From Alphaproteobacteria bacterium (GTDB lineage: Bacteria > Pseudomonadota > Alphaproteobacteria > Acetobacterales > Acetobacteraceae): DNA of 58,904 bases. How positions within the stretch are numbered: position 1 is the stretch's first letter; the number at the start of each line of letters is the position of its first letter. A model generated the notes under the pieces. The model ran no database searches. It saw only the letters and a program-made list of their open reading frames with translations, and was not told the DNA's origin. This document shows positions 8,743 to 20,017 of this stretch, piece by piece. Both the position numbers and the translations under genes were made by a program. The stretch covers positions 1 to 58,904 of the forward strand of contig JAFKFI010000062.1 of assembly GCA_017307285.1 (NCBI GenBank), in the 5' to 3' direction.

Positions 8743-9861
8743 CTAGGCGCCGGAATTCACCGCCGCCGTACGGGCATGGGCGATCCGGCGCCGGTTGCGG
8801 CGGCGGAGCAGCCACATCCACCAGCCGGTGACGGCGAACAGCGGAACCGCGATCCCAGCCGCCACCGTCATGGCCCGCCACACCGGGCCGAGGCCGACAG
8901 CTTGGTGCAGATCGTGCGTCCAGCGCAGCACGCGCTCGCCGACCGACTGCGTGTTGGGGGATTGCAGCTGCACGACGCGCGCCGCCCAGGGATCGACCGC
9001 TACTGTTGCCAGTGAGACGACCCCCTCCGTATTTGGCGGACCGAGCAAGACGCGGATTGCCTCGGCCGGCCGCGCCGGCAGCAAGATGCCGCGCAACCGC
9101 ACACCGGGGACGGCTTCGAGTGCCACGGAAACCGCCTTGTCGAGATCGGGCGGCACGGCAGGATCGCTCGGGCGCGTGACTTGCATTGGCAGACTCGGTG
9201 CGATCCCAAGCGCGGTGCGGGTGGTCTGCGGAAAAGCGAGTGCCGCGCCGGTGGCGGCGGAGACGAGCAGCATGAGCGCGGTCCACCCACCCGCCGCGCC
9301 GTGCAAACGGCGCTGGAAGCGCCAGCCGCGCGCCGCGCACTCGATGCTGAACGCGGCACGCCATTGGCCCGGTCGCGGCCACCAGACGACGACGCCGAGA
9401 ACCGCGACCGCCAGCAGACCGAGCCCGATCCAGCCGTTGATCTGCCGCCCGCCCCGATCCTCGAGGAGAAAGCTGGTGTGCAGCCGACGCACCCAGCCGA
9501 GCAGCCCCGCATTCGCCGGCTCCGTCGAGAGTACCGCCAGCGTCGTCGGCTCGATGCGCAGCGCGACACCCGCGCCGCGCGCCGGGCCGGAACGCGGAAC
9601 GAGGATGACGGTTGCGGGCGTGTTGCCCTCCGGCGGGATGTATCGGCCGGGCCGCATCCCCTCGGGCGACGCCGCGTGCGCGGCAGCAACGATGCGGTTG
9701 ATCGAATGGAGGGGAGTGTTCGTTGCCGGATCGGCCGATGGCGAGAATGCCGGCACGAACACCGGCACGAGGGCAAGGATCGCGCCCGTCAGCCCTTGCA
9801 CCACAACGGGTGCTGCCAGCAACAACCCGAGCCAGCGATGCAGGGTTCGCATGCGGCGCAT
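8743..9861 (-). CDS. PepSY-associated transmembrane protein
   Basis: An inner-membrane PepSY-TM protein of 372 residues. The first segment, [22 protein letters not shown], is the usual opening of the family. Later membrane stretches are near residues 150–172, 200–225 and 325–348. The periplasmic part holds PepSY-like beta regions and the motif [12 protein letters not shown] near residue 310. Members of this family are common in iron- and copper-receptor operons, and some are linked to reduction of ferric-siderophores; a reductase role here is inference. The ATG at 9861 overlaps the dioxygenase stop by one base (TGATG), which decides the start over an ATG 15 bases upstream. exbB follows 10 bases later. 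Confidence 0.85.
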   Translation of the reverse strand: MRRMRTLHRWLGLLLAAPVVVQGLTGAILALVPVFVPAFSPSADPATNTPLHSINRIVAAAHAASPEGMRPGRYIPPEGNTPATVILVPRSGPARGAGVALRIEPTTLAVLSTEPANAGLLGWVRRLHTSFLLEDRGGRQINGWIGLGLLAVAVLGVVVWWPRPGQWRAAFSIECAARGWRFQRRLHGAAGGWTALMLLVSAATGAALAFPQTTRTALGIAPSLPMQVTRPSDPAVPPDLDKAVSVALEAVPGVRLRGILLPARPAEAIRVLLGPPNTEGVVSLATVAVDPWAARVVQLQSPNTQSVGERVLRWTHDLHQAVGLGPVWRAMTVAAGIAVPLFAVTGWWMWLLRRRNRRRIAHARTAAVNSGA

Positions 9862-10541
9862 CAGGTGTCCGCCCATCGGCGGAGCAGGTTGTGGTACACG
9901 CCGGTGAGCTGAACGAGCGCAGGGTCGCCGGGGGCGGCGGTCGTGAGACGTTGGATGGCAGTGTCGAGGTCGAACAGCAGGGTCCGCTGCGCGTCGTCGC
10001 GCACCATGCTCTGGATCCAGAAGAAGCCGCCGATGCGCTCGCCACGCGTGACCGGCCGCACATCGTGCAGGCTGCTCGCCGGATACAGCACCATGCTGCC
10101 CGCGGGCAGCTTCACAGCATGCGCGCCGTAGGAATCCTCGACCATCAGCTCGCCGCCGTCGTATTCGTCGGGCTCGCTGAGGAACAGCGTCGCCGAGAGA
10201 TCGGTGCGCACGCGATGCGGCGTTCCCGGCACTTGGCGGATCGCAGTGTCGATATGCGTGCCGAAGGACTGGCCGCCGCTGTAGCGATTGAACAGGGGCG
10301 GAAACACCTTCAGCGGCAGCGCGGCGGAAATGAACAGCGGCGTGCGTTCGAGCCGCGCCAGGATATCATCGCCGAGCGCCCGCGCCGTCGGATGCCCCTC
10401 CGGCACCTGCGCGTTGCGCTTCACCTTCGCCGCTTGCGGGCCGGCGGTGACGCGACCGTCCACCCACTCCGCCTCCGCCAGCGCTTGGCGTGCCAACACG
10501 ACCTCGTCTCTGGAGAGGATATCGGGAATTTCGAGCAACAT
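9861..10541 (-). CDS. Fe(II)/2-oxoglutarate-dependent dioxygenase, PiuC/PKHD-type
   Basis: A 226-residue member of the PKHD-type hydroxylases that accompany TonB-dependent siderophore receptors (PiuC in Pseudomonas, YbiX in E. coli). The N-terminus [21 protein letters not shown] and [15 protein letters not shown] are characteristic. The iron ligands are visible as H96-x-D98 and H159 in SLHDV, with R169 placed to bind 2-oxoglutarate. The ATG at 10541 is chosen because it begins exactly at the conserved N-terminus; the frame upstream reads back through the receptor gene. Only 5 bases separate it from the receptor stop. The in vivo substrate of this enzyme group is not established; modification of a siderophore has been suggested. 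Confidence 0.92.
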   Translation of the reverse strand: MLLEIPDILSRDEVVLARQALAEAEWVDGRVTAGPQAAKVKRNAQVPEGHPTARALGDDILARLERTPLFISAALPLKVFPPLFNRYSGGQSFGTHIDTAIRQVPGTPHRVRTDLSATLFLSEPDEYDGGELMVEDSYGAHAVKLPAGSMVLYPASSLHDVRPVTRGERIGGFFWIQSMVRDDAQRTLLFDLDTAIQRLTTAAPGDPALVQLTGVYHNLLRRWADT

Positions 10542-10546
10542 CGCTG

Positions 10547-12748
10547 CTAAAGCTTGAAATTTGCCGAGAACAGCACCGCGCGCCCAGCGCCGGGGACGAC
10601 ATGCGACGGATGCAGCAGGTCGTAGAATTTCTGGTCGGTGAGATTGTAGCCGTTCACCTGCAGATCCACGCCTGGCGCGATCGGGTAGCTCGCCATCGCC
10701 TGCAGCGTGTAGTAGCCGGGCGCCCGCTCGATCTGGCCGGTCGTGCTGTTCGGCGAGGAGCTGGCAATGCGGCTCGAAACGAAGTTGATTCCGCCGCCGA
10801 TCTGGAGGCCATGCCAGGGCAACTGGTACGTCGTCCAAACGCTCAGCGTGTGCATCGGCGTGTTGGCCAGCGGCTCGCCGAGCGTGGCGACCGCGGCGGA
10901 GGTGGACGAGGTGACTTGGCTATCGAGATAGGCATATCCGGCGAAGATCTGCCATGCCTCAGTGATGTTGCCATTGGCTCCCAGCTCGAAGCCCCTCACC
11001 CGCTGGCTGCCGGCCAGGATGTTGAATGCCGAATTGTTCGGGTCTGGCACACGCGCGTTCTGCTTGGTGATCTGGAACAGCGCGCCGTTGAGCGTCAGTC
11101 GGTTGTCGAGCACATCCCATTTGGTGCCGACCTCGTAGGTTTCGTTCTCCTCGGGTGCGAGATCGGCGGAAGACGTCGCCAACGAAAGGGATTCGGCCGA
11201 TGGGTTGAACGAAGTGCCGTAGGCGAAATACACACTCCCGTTCGGCAGCGGCTTGTAGACGAGTGCGGCGCGCCAGCTCGGCATGCTGTCGGTGCGACTG
11301 AGGCTGGTCAGAGTCGTCGTCGAGAGCTGGCTGTACGAGGTCTGAAACCGGTCCCAGCGCACGCCGCCGAGGAGTTCCCAGTGTTCGCCGAGCTTGATCG
11401 TGTCCGTGATATAGGCGGCGAGCGTGCTGGAGGTCGTATCGACGCTGGTGTTGAATCGTGCGGCGCTCAGGAAGGGCATGCTGGAGTCGGGGTAGAGCAG
11501 GTTCGTTCGTGGTACATTGGCGTAGGTGAAGCGGGTGGGCGACGAGGTTTCCTGGCCGAACTCCAAACCAGCCACCATCGCGTGCTCGAGCGGCCCGGTA
11601 CGGAATCGGGCGATGACTTCCGCCTGGTTCTGCAGGAACGTCTCCTCGCTCTGAACCGCGATCATGTTGCGGTTGACGCTGAGCAGGGCCGCCGGCGTGA
11701 TTTGGGTCAGCGGCACCGGATTGAGATAGACCACCTGCGGCTCGGTGATCCGCCCGGAGCGGCCGTAGCTGCCATACCGGAACTGATCTCGCACCGTGAC
11801 GCTGTCGGTGATGTCATGCTCGAGGCGCGCGGTTCCAATGTCGACATTGGTGCGCAAGTAATCGCTATTGGCGAAACCGTAGAAGTTGCTGGTCGGAACG
11901 GGTGCCGGCGAGCCGAATAGCCACGGCACGCCGTAATCGGGAATGTTGTCCTCCTGCTGGTGCAGGTAGCTCAAGGTCAGCCGCGTGCTGGTGCCTAGGC
12001 CGAAGGAGATCGAGGGTGCGACGCCGAAACGGCGGAATTCGGCGACGTCCCGCCCTGCCGTACCGTTGAGGTCGCCCATTAGGTTGAGCCGTACGGCGGC
12101 ACCGTCCAATCCGTCGATTGACCGATTGATGTCGGAGGTGAAGCGCTTCGTTCCGTCCGTGCCGAATCCGATCCACCCGGAGGTGATCGGGGCGAGTTGC
12201 GGCTGCTTGCTCACCTGGTTGACGGTGCCGCCCGTCGATCCGCGGCCGAACAGGACCGAGGACGGCCCTTTAAGCACCTCGACCTCCTGCAGATTGAATG
12301 GGTCTCGATAGTAGCTGCCGAAATCGCGCATTCCGTCGAGATAGAAGTCGTTGCGAGCGCTAAAGCCGCGGATCGTCAAATTGTCGCCCTGCGCGCCCGC
12401 CTCGCCGGCGCCGAGGCTGATGCCCGGCACGTTGCGCAGCGCGTCGCGCATATTCGTGACGCCCTGATCCTGCATGAGCTGTTGCGGGATGACGCTGATC
12501 GATTGCGGCGTGTCGAGCAGCGGCTGGGTCAGCTTCGAGAGCGAGGGGAGACTGGTCTGGTAGCCTGCCTGGTTCCCCTCGACGGAGACCTGCGGCAGTT
12601 GGATCGCCGCCGCATCGGCCGGAGGCGGCGTTTGCGCGTCGGCGCGGCGGACAATTCCTTCGCCCATCAAAACGCTAAGCGCTGTGCCAGCCACCATGCG
12701 CAGAGAGCTGATGTGCGAGACGCGAGATCGGCGATGATGCGGCAACAT
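10547..12748 (-). CDS. TonB-dependent siderophore-type outer-membrane receptor
   Basis: A 733-residue outer-membrane receptor of the ferrichrome/ferric-siderophore class. A signal peptide ends near RRADAQ, followed by a TonB box-like LPQVSVEG, a plug domain ([74 protein letters not shown]) and a 22-strand barrel ending VLFSANFKL. The plug repeats are those of siderophore receptors rather than vitamin B12 or heme receptors. The ATG at 12748 is preferred over one at 12784 because the Fur-box-like palindrome covers the latter. It is first in the operon with the dioxygenase, PepSY, exbB, exbD and tonB. The siderophore is unknown, and no biosynthesis genes are present. Confidence 0.93.
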   Translation of the reverse strand: MLPHHRRSRVSHISSLRMVAGTALSVLMGEGIVRRADAQTPPPADAAAIQLPQVSVEGNQAGYQTSLPSLSKLTQPLLDTPQSISVIPQQLMQDQGVTNMRDALRNVPGISLGAGEAGAQGDNLTIRGFSARNDFYLDGMRDFGSYYRDPFNLQEVEVLKGPSSVLFGRGSTGGTVNQVSKQPQLAPITSGWIGFGTDGTKRFTSDINRSIDGLDGAAVRLNLMGDLNGTAGRDVAEFRRFGVAPSISFGLGTSTRLTLSYLHQQEDNIPDYGVPWLFGSPAPVPTSNFYGFANSDYLRTNVDIGTARLEHDITDSVTVRDQFRYGSYGRSGRITEPQVVYLNPVPLTQITPAALLSVNRNMIAVQSEETFLQNQAEVIARFRTGPLEHAMVAGLEFGQETSSPTRFTYANVPRTNLLYPDSSMPFLSAARFNTSVDTTSSTLAAYITDTIKLGEHWELLGGVRWDRFQTSYSQLSTTTLTSLSRTDSMPSWRAALVYKPLPNGSVYFAYGTSFNPSAESLSLATSSADLAPEENETYEVGTKWDVLDNRLTLNGALFQITKQNARVPDPNNSAFNILAGSQRVRGFELGANGNITEAWQIFAGYAYLDSQVTSSTSAAVATLGEPLANTPMHTLSVWTTYQLPWHGLQIGGGINFVSSRIASSSPNSTTGQIERAPGYYTLQAMASYPIAPGVDLQVNGYNLTDQKFYDLLHPSHVVPGAGRAVLFSANFKL

Positions 12749-12768
12749 TGTCTTCTTGCGAGTGATTG

Positions 12769-12783
12769 TGAGAATCGTTCGCA
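12769..12783. promoter_or_regulatory. Fur-box-like palindrome in the divergent promoter region
   Basis: A 7-1-7 imperfect palindrome, TGAGAATCGTTCGCA, matching 10 of 14 defined positions of the classical Fur consensus. Its half-sites pair at 5 of 7 positions. It ends 20 bases before the chosen ATG of the receptor gene and lies 163 bases before the divergent solute-binding protein gene. It probably gives iron repression of the receptor operon. The site could instead be read by another Fur-family protein such as Irr. Confidence 0.55.
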
Positions 12784-12946
12784 TCTCATAGGGTCCGAGC
12801 GGGCGACTGGCAAGGGGCGACCCCGGACCTGTGGCCGCTGCTCGGGTCGGATTTGATGCAAGACCCCGCTTGGCAGGAGCCCGAGGGCGTGCCAGTGGTG
12901 GCGCAGGCCAAGTTACGAACTGTATCGAAGAAGGGGACGGACAACG

Positions 12947-14527
12947 ATGCTCGCCGCGCGGAAGGGGGCGCCGCCCGCAAGGGTATGGGCGCCTGTAGGG
13001 CTGGCACTTGCCGCCTGTTTGGCGGTCGGGACGGCTCGTGCCGCCGATCGGGCATTCAACACCGAAGGCTCGATCGTGTTCTACGACGCGGCGGGGAACG
13101 AAACGCTGGACCCCGCGCATCCGCAGACGTCCAGCAGCTTCTCCCAGGAAGTGCCGATGGCGGTGTACGACACGCTGGTCCGGCTGAACGCGATCGGCGA
13201 ACTCAAGCCAGGGCTCGCGCAATCCTGGAGCTACAATGCCGACCTGACGGAATTCACGCTGAAGTTGCGTCCGAATGTGTCGTTTCACGATGGAACGAAA
13301 CTCACGGCCGATGTCGTCAAGCGCAATTTCGAGCGGGATATCGCCCTCGGCTCACGTGCCAGCGCGCCGATGGTGGACAGCTTCCGCTCGGTCGCCGCGA
13401 TCGAGACCGTCGGCGACGATACGGTCCGCCTCAAGCTCAAGGAGCCGAACGGGCAGATGGAATATCTGTTCGGCTTCGTTGCCGGAATGATCGCGAGCCC
13501 CGCCGCGTTCGAGAACGACGCCTTCGGCGCGAACTTCAAGCCGATCGGCACCGGGCCCTACATGGTGAAGTCATTCGACTCCAACGTCAGGACATCCTTG
13601 GTTCGGTTCGACAAGTTCTGGGAGGGCACGGAGGGAAGGCCGGCCGGGTTCGAGCATCACTACGTGCCCGACGGCCGCGCCCGGCTAAACGCGCTGCGCT
13701 CCGGTCAGGCCAACGTGGCCCTGATCGAGCCGCGCCAGATCGCTGAGGCAAAAGGCGCCGGGCTCGCCGTCAAGATCAACGAGAAGAACAGTGTCTGGAC
13801 GATCTACATCAACCTGTCGCGCGCAACGACGGGCGATCTGCGTGTGCGCCGGGCGTTCATGCACGCGATCGACCGGGAGGCGCTGGCCAGCGCTTTGAGC
13901 TTCGGCAGCTCCAAGCCGACCACACAGATCTTCTCCTCAGCGTCGCCGGTTTTCGATGAGTCGCTCGACAAGCTCTATCCGTTCGACCAGGCCAAGGCCA
14001 AGGCGCTGCTGGCGGAGGCCGGCCACAAGGACGGCGTCGACATCACGCTGCTCCTGCTGAACACCACCGAATACAAGCAACTCGCCGAGGCGCTGCAGGC
14101 AATGCTGGGCGAGGTCGGAATCCGCCTCAAGTTCGACACGGTGGACGCCTCGCAGTTCACCTTGTTCCGGCGTCCCCCGCCGCGCGGCGATATCATGCAA
14201 GCCCGCTGGGGTGGCCGGCCCGATCCGCTGCAAGCCTTTGCCGAGCTTGCTGGAACGGGCGGCGCCTACAACCCGGTTGGGGTTGCGTCACCGGAGATCG
14301 ACAGCCTGATCGCCAAGGCACGCGGGATGGCCGCCTCCGATCCCGCCCGCCTGGGCGTGCTGCGCCAGATCAACCGGGCGACGGTAGAGAACGTCTCGAG
14401 CTTCACGATCATGACGCGCTCGAACGTGTATGCGTCCAAGCCGGGTTGCATCGTCGGGCTCGACTCGTTCCTGCCGTTCGGCGATGACCAGTTCAACAAT
14501 GTAAAGATCGAGGCCAAGTGCAAATGA
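12947..14527 (+). CDS. Family 5 ABC transporter solute-binding protein (first of two)
   Basis: A periplasmic peptide/nickel-type (SBP_bac_5) binding protein of 526 residues. A signal peptide covers about residues 1–32, ending GTARAAD. The mature part has YDTLVRLNAIGELKPGLAQSW, the family signature LKLRPNVSFHDGTKLTADVV, PIGTGPYMVKSF, the hinge-side DLRVRRAFMHAIDREAL and the C-terminal TIMTRSNVYA. Two cysteines near the C-terminus (CIVGLD and EAKCK) are conserved in its neighbour and could form a disulphide. AGGGGA lies 9 bases before the ATG. The next gene overlaps by 4 bases. Family members bind peptides, nickel complexes or opine metallophores; the ligand cannot be told from sequence. Confidence 0.93.
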   Translation: MLAARKGAPPARVWAPVGLALAACLAVGTARAADRAFNTEGSIVFYDAAGNETLDPAHPQTSSSFSQEVPMAVYDTLVRLNAIGELKPGLAQSWSYNADLTEFTLKLRPNVSFHDGTKLTADVVKRNFERDIALGSRASAPMVDSFRSVAAIETVGDDTVRLKLKEPNGQMEYLFGFVAGMIASPAAFENDAFGANFKPIGTGPYMVKSFDSNVRTSLVRFDKFWEGTEGRPAGFEHHYVPDGRARLNALRSGQANVALIEPRQIAEAKGAGLAVKINEKNSVWTIYINLSRATTGDLRVRRAFMHAIDREALASALSFGSSKPTTQIFSSASPVFDESLDKLYPFDQAKAKALLAEAGHKDGVDITLLLLNTTEYKQLAEALQAMLGEVGIRLKFDTVDASQFTLFRRPPPRGDIMQARWGGRPDPLQAFAELAGTGGAYNPVGVASPEIDSLIAKARGMAASDPARLGVLRQINRATVENVSSFTIMTRSNVYASKPGCIVGLDSFLPFGDDQFNNVKIEAKCK

Positions 14528-16077
14528 GGATCGCCGCGACCGCGGGCCTGCTGCTCGCCCTGGGGCTTTGCCCCGCGATGGCCGCCGCTCCCGCCAATCC
14601 CGAGGCCACGCTGGTCTACTACGACGCGGTGAGCAATCAGACGCTCGACCCGTCCGAGCCGCAGAACAACAGCAGCTTCGCGCAAGGACTGCTGATGGCC
14701 GTCTACGATTCGCTGATTCGCCTCACGCCGGCCGGCGAGCCGGCAGCGGGCCTCGCGGAATCCTGGAGTCAGAACGCCGATCTGACCGAGTTCACCATGA
14801 AGCTGCGGCACGGCGTGACGTTCCATGACGGCGCGAAGTTCGACGCCGCCGCCGTGAAGGCCAATTTCGAGCGCAACATGGCGCTCGGCTCGCGTGCGGG
14901 CGCGGCGGTGGCAGAGACGTTCAGCGGTGTCGCGGAGGTCGCGACACCGGACGAGTACACGGTAGTGATGAAGCTGAAGGCGCCGAACGCTCAGCTGCCG
15001 TATTTTCTCGGCGGCACAGCCGGCATGATGCTGAGCCCCGCCGTGCTGAAGGATGCTACGGGGGAACTGGCTTTCGGTAGCAACGTGAAGCCGGTCGGCG
15101 CCGGGCCGTACAAGGTGAAATCCTTCGAGTCCAACGTCAAAACCGTCGCAACCCGGTTCGACGGCTATTGGGATGGCGCCGCCGGACGCCCGGCGGTCCT
15201 GGAGCATCACTTCGTCCCCGAATCCCGCGCCCGCCTCAATGCGCTGCGCTCCGGCCAGGCGAACCTCGCGCTGATCGACCCGCGCCAGATCGCCGAGGCC
15301 AAGAGCGCCGGGCTCGAGACCCAAGTGAACCAGAAGAACAGTTCGTGGGTGATCTACGTCAACCTGACCCGCAAGCATCTCGGCGACGCGCGCGTGCGCC
15401 AGGCGCTGATGTACGCGATCGACCGCGAGGGCCTGGCCGAGGCGCTGAGCTTCGGCAGCGGCAAGCCGAGCGTGCAGCTCTTTGCCGAGACCTCGCCGGT
15501 GTTCGTCCCGGAGCTTGAGAAGCGCTACCCGTTCGACCCGAAGAAGGCCCGCGAACTGCTGGCCGCCGCCGGACTGAAGAACGGCGTCGAGCTCGACTTT
15601 CTGCTGATCAACACCACCGAGTACCGCCAGCTCGGCGAGGCCCTACAGGCGATGCTCGCCGAGAGCGGCTTCCGCATCAAGTTCGACACGGTGGACGCCT
15701 CGCAATACGTGCTGTTCCGCCGCCCGCCGGGACGTGGTGACGTGATGATGACACGCTGGGGCGGGCGCTCCGATCCGTTGCAGGTGTTCCAAGAGATCGT
15801 CGGCTCCGGCGGCTCGGTCAACCCGAGTGGCGTCGCGGCGCCGGAGATCGACACGCTGATCACCAAGGCGCGCGGCATGGTCCCGACGAATCCCGAGCGG
15901 ATGAAGGTGCTGCGCGAGCTCAATACGGTGACGGTGGACACGGCGGCGACCATGCCGATCATGACGCGCTCGAACGTCTACGCGTACCGCCCCGGCTGCA
16001 TCCGCGATCTGCCGCCGTATCTGCCGACCGGCAACGACCGGCTGAACAACGTCACGATCGCGCAGGGCTGCAAGTGA
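14524..16077 (+). CDS. Family 5 ABC transporter solute-binding protein (second, tandem paralogue)
   Basis: A 517-residue paralogue of the preceding protein, alike over almost the whole length by eye. Shared blocks include YYDAVSNQTLDPSEPQ versus YDAAGNETLDPAHPQ, HHFVPESRARLNALRSGQAN, LALIDPRQIAEAK, LNTTEY-like and FDTVDASQYVLFRRPP, and the same C-terminal cysteine pair. The signal peptide ends PAMAAA. The ATG at 14524 overlaps the upstream TGA (ATGA), so the two are translationally coupled; a GTG two codons earlier is less likely. This is a local tandem duplication feeding one permease set, which suggests two related ligands or two affinities. It is followed 30 bases later by the first permease. 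Confidence 0.93.
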   Translation: MRIAATAGLLLALGLCPAMAAAPANPEATLVYYDAVSNQTLDPSEPQNNSSFAQGLLMAVYDSLIRLTPAGEPAAGLAESWSQNADLTEFTMKLRHGVTFHDGAKFDAAAVKANFERNMALGSRAGAAVAETFSGVAEVATPDEYTVVMKLKAPNAQLPYFLGGTAGMMLSPAVLKDATGELAFGSNVKPVGAGPYKVKSFESNVKTVATRFDGYWDGAAGRPAVLEHHFVPESRARLNALRSGQANLALIDPRQIAEAKSAGLETQVNQKNSSWVIYVNLTRKHLGDARVRQALMYAIDREGLAEALSFGSGKPSVQLFAETSPVFVPELEKRYPFDPKKARELLAAAGLKNGVELDFLLINTTEYRQLGEALQAMLAESGFRIKFDTVDASQYVLFRRPPGRGDVMMTRWGGRSDPLQVFQEIVGSGGSVNPSGVAAPEIDTLITKARGMVPTNPERMKVLRELNTVTVDTAATMPIMTRSNVYAYRPGCIRDLPPYLPTGNDRLNNVTIAQGCK

Positions 16078-16107
16078 GCCCTGCCGTGCATCGCTGAGGG
16101 GGAACGG

Positions 16108-17058
16108 ATGAAGATTCTCTCCTTTATCTGGCGGCGGGCGCTAGCCACCGTGCCGTTGCTGGTGCTCGTTGGGCTCATCACCTTCCTGATGATCCATATG
16201 ACACCGGGCGATCCGGCCTCCGTCGTGGCCGGCGAGAACGCCTCGTTGCAGGCGATCGAGGAAGCGCGCGAGCGTCTCGGCCTCAACCAGCCGCTGCCCG
16301 TGCAGTTCTGGCATTGGCTGGTTGCCGCGGTGCATGGCGATCTCGGTATGTCCTTCACCAGCGGCCGGCCCGTCACCGAGGTGATCTTGGAGCGGCTGCC
16401 GATCACCTTGTCGCTCACCGCAGGCGCCACACTGATCGGCCTCGTCATCTCGATCCCGCTCGGCATGTTCGCGGCCGTGCAGCGCGACAGCTGGCTCGAC
16501 CGGCTGACCGTGTTCACCACGTCGCTCGGCATCGCGGCACCCGAGTTCTTCATCGGCCTGCTGCTCGTGCTGCTGTTCGCGCTGGAGCTCGGCTGGCTGC
16601 CGGCCACTGGATACATCCCGTTCTTCGACGATCCGCTCGAATGGGCGACACGGCTGATCCTGCCTTGCCTCGCACTCGGCCTCGGCGTCGCGGCGGAACT
16701 GACGCGGCAGGTGCGCGGCGCGATGCGCGACGTGCTCGCGCGCGACTACATCCAGACCGCGCGCGCCAAGGGACTTTCGAGCGTCGCGGTGATCTTCAAG
16801 CACGGGCTCAAGAATGCGGCGATCCCGGTGGTGACGGTGCTCGGCCTGCAAGTCCGCAGGCTGCTCGGCGGCACTGTTATCATCGAGCAGATCTTCAACA
16901 TCAACGGCGTGGGCTCGCTCGCGGTGCGCGCGGTGTTCCTGCGTGACCTGCCGGTGCTGCTCGGCATCGCGCTGATCACGGCGATCGTCGTGCTTATCGT
17001 CAATCTGCTGGTCGACATGTCCTACGGCTACTTCGATCCCAAGGTGCGCGCGACATGA
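16108..17058 (+). CDS. ABC transporter permease, DppB/NikB-type
   Basis: Inner-membrane permease of 316 residues with six predicted spans. The first is about residues 10–30 (ATVPLLVLVGLITFLMIHMT), followed by the family's PGDPASVVAG loop, and the BPD_transp_1 region begins at LPITLSLTAGATLIGL. The EAA loop, which contacts the ATPases, is seen as VRGAMRDVLARDYIQTARAKGLS. A strong GAGGGGGA ribosome-binding site lies just before the ATG. The ATGA overlap with the next permease gene shows coupling. Together with its partner it forms the translocation channel for the two upstream binding proteins. Confidence 0.95.
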   Translation: MKILSFIWRRALATVPLLVLVGLITFLMIHMTPGDPASVVAGENASLQAIEEARERLGLNQPLPVQFWHWLVAAVHGDLGMSFTSGRPVTEVILERLPITLSLTAGATLIGLVISIPLGMFAAVQRDSWLDRLTVFTTSLGIAAPEFFIGLLLVLLFALELGWLPATGYIPFFDDPLEWATRLILPCLALGLGVAAELTRQVRGAMRDVLARDYIQTARAKGLSSVAVIFKHGLKNAAIPVVTVLGLQVRRLLGGTVIIEQIFNINGVGSLAVRAVFLRDLPVLLGIALITAIVVLIVNLLVDMSYGYFDPKVRAT

Positions 17059-17960
17059 GCAATGCGATAGCTGCCGCCCTCGCCCCGCCGACAAACCCGC
17101 CTGAAGCGGTCACGCTGCCACCACCCAGCGGGTTCTTCCGCCGCTTCGCGCGCAATCGCGTCGCGCTGGTGTCGCTGATCGTCCTGTTGCTGATCGTGCT
17201 GACCGCGATCTTTGCGCCGGTCCTGGCGCCGCACGACCCGGCGAAAAGCTCGCTCCGCAACATCTTGAAGCCGCCGAGTGCGATGTATTTGCTCGGCAGC
17301 GATGATCTCGGCCGCGACGTGCTGAGCCGGCTGATCTTCGCCAGCCGCCTGTCGCTCGTCGCCAGCGTGCAGGCGCTGGTGATCGCGGTCGGCATCGGGC
17401 TGCCCCTTGGTCTCATCAGCGGCTATATCGGCGGCTGGGTCGACACCGTCATCATGCGCTTCAACGACGCGCTGATGAGCTTTCCCGCGCTGATCCTCGC
17501 GGTCGTCATCGTCGGCCTGCTCGGCCCCAGCCTGACCAACGCGATGACCGCCATCGGGCTGGTCTATGCGCCGCGCATCATGCGCGTGGTGCGCGGCAGC
17601 ACGCTTTCCGTGCGCGAGGAGGTCTATGTGCAGGCGGCGCGCGCCACGGGCTGCTCCGACGCGCGGATCATCGCCCGACACGTGCTGCCGAACATCACGG
17701 GCCCGCTCGTGGTCCAGGCGACGGTGCTCATGGGCCACGCACTGCTGGCCGAGGCGGGGTTGAGCTTCCTCGGCCTCGGCGTGCAGCCGCCCGAGACCAG
17801 CTGGGGTGCGATGCTGGGAACCGCCTTCCCGTATCTCGCGCAGTCGCCGACACCGACGATCGCCGCCGGCTGCATCATCTCCGTCACCGTGCTGTGCTTC
17901 AATCTGATCGGCGACGGGCTGCGCGACAGTGTCGGCCGGGCGCGCCGGGCTGGGGACTGA
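17055..17960 (+). CDS. ABC transporter permease, DppC/NikC-type
   Basis: The second inner-membrane permease, 301 residues. A cytoplasmic N-terminus with FFRRFARNRVALVSLIVLL leads into the first span, typical of DppC/OppC. Then come FAPVLAPHDP, the family signature LGSDDLGRDVLSRLIFASRLSL, the EAA loop REEVYVQAARATGCSDARI and the closing ISVTVLCFNLIGDGLRD. It overlaps the first permease by 4 bases and is followed 3 bases later by the first ATPase. The family signature and gene order are those of peptide, nickel and opine-metallophore importers. Confidence 0.95.
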   Translation: MSNAIAAALAPPTNPPEAVTLPPPSGFFRRFARNRVALVSLIVLLLIVLTAIFAPVLAPHDPAKSSLRNILKPPSAMYLLGSDDLGRDVLSRLIFASRLSLVASVQALVIAVGIGLPLGLISGYIGGWVDTVIMRFNDALMSFPALILAVVIVGLLGPSLTNAMTAIGLVYAPRIMRVVRGSTLSVREEVYVQAARATGCSDARIIARHVLPNITGPLVVQATVLMGHALLAEAGLSFLGLGVQPPETSWGAMLGTAFPYLAQSPTPTIAAGCIISVTVLCFNLIGDGLRDSVGRARRAGD

Positions 17961-17963
17961 GCC

Positions 17964-18985
17964 ATGAGCGAAAACATCCTCGAGATCCGCGATCTCGTCG
18001 TGCAGTTTCCCTCGCCCCACGGCCATCTCACCGTGGTGGATCACGTCTCGCTCGATGTCGGGCGCAATGAGATCGTCTGTGTGGTGGGCGAGTCGGGCTC
18101 GGGCAAGAGCATGACGATGCAGGCGGCCGTCGGGCTGGTGCAAGCCAAAGGCGGGCGCGTGCGTTCGGGCAGCGTCCGCTTCGACGGACGCGAACTCGTA
18201 GGCCTCTCCACGCGCCAGCTCAATCGCATTCGCGGCAACGAGATCGGCTTCATCTTCCAGGAGCCGATGGCGAGTCTCAACCCGGCCTACACCGTGGGCG
18301 AGCAGATCGCCGAGGTGGTCCGCCGGCATCGCGGCGCCTCGCACAAGGAGGCGTGGCGGCGCGCGGTGACGATGCTGGACCGGGTCGGCATCGCGTCGCC
18401 GGCGAGCCGGGCGGAGGACTACCCGCATCAATTCTCCGGCGGAATGCGGCAGCGCGTGATGATGGCGATTGCGCTTGCCTGCAACCCCAAGCTGCTGATC
18501 GCCGACGAGCCGACCACGGCACTCGACGTCACCATTCAGGCGCGAATGCTGGAGCTGCTGAAAGAATTGCAGCGCGACATGAACATGTCCGTCCTGTTCA
18601 TCACCCACGACCTCGGCGTGGTGGCCGAAATCGCCGACCGAGTGGTGGTGATGTACGGCGCCCAGGCCGTCGAGGCGGCGCCGGTGGCGGAGCTGTTCCG
18701 CACGCCCCGCCATCCGTACACATCCGGCTTGCTGGAGGCGATGCCGCAAGTCGCGCTGGCACGCGGACAACCTCCCGTCGCCATTCCCGGCGCGGTAGCG
18801 CAATCCTACGCTTGGCCGAAAGGATGTCGGTTCAATCCACGCTGCGGCTTCACCGTTCCGGGCACCTGCACCACTGAGCCAATCGAACTGCTGTCGCACG
18901 GCCCGGCGCTGGTGCGCTGCGCCCGTACGGAAGCCGTACAACCCGCGCTGCTGCATCTCAGCGCCGAGCGAAAGGCGCCCGCGGC

Positions 18986-18989
<4 letters not shown>
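17964..18989 (+). CDS. ABC transporter ATP-binding protein, DppD/NikD-type
   Basis: The first of two ATPases, 341 residues, powering the permease pair. Walker A is GESGSGKSM (from about residue 41), the Q-loop is [11 protein letters not shown], the ABC signature is FSGGMRQR, Walker B is [12 protein letters not shown] and the H-loop His is in FITHDLG. The C-terminal oligopeptide/nickel extension (CRFNPRCGF and a following CT motif) is present; in some relatives its cysteines bind an Fe–S cluster. Its end overlaps the next ATPase by 4 bases. Confidence 0.95.
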
Positions 18990-20011
<1,022 letters not shown>

Positions 20012-20017
20012 TCCGTC

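Noticed and set aside
17028-18956. A 642-codon minus-strand frame across the permease and ATPase genes
   Set aside because: It mirrors the codon positions of the ABC transporter genes and has no recognisable domain.
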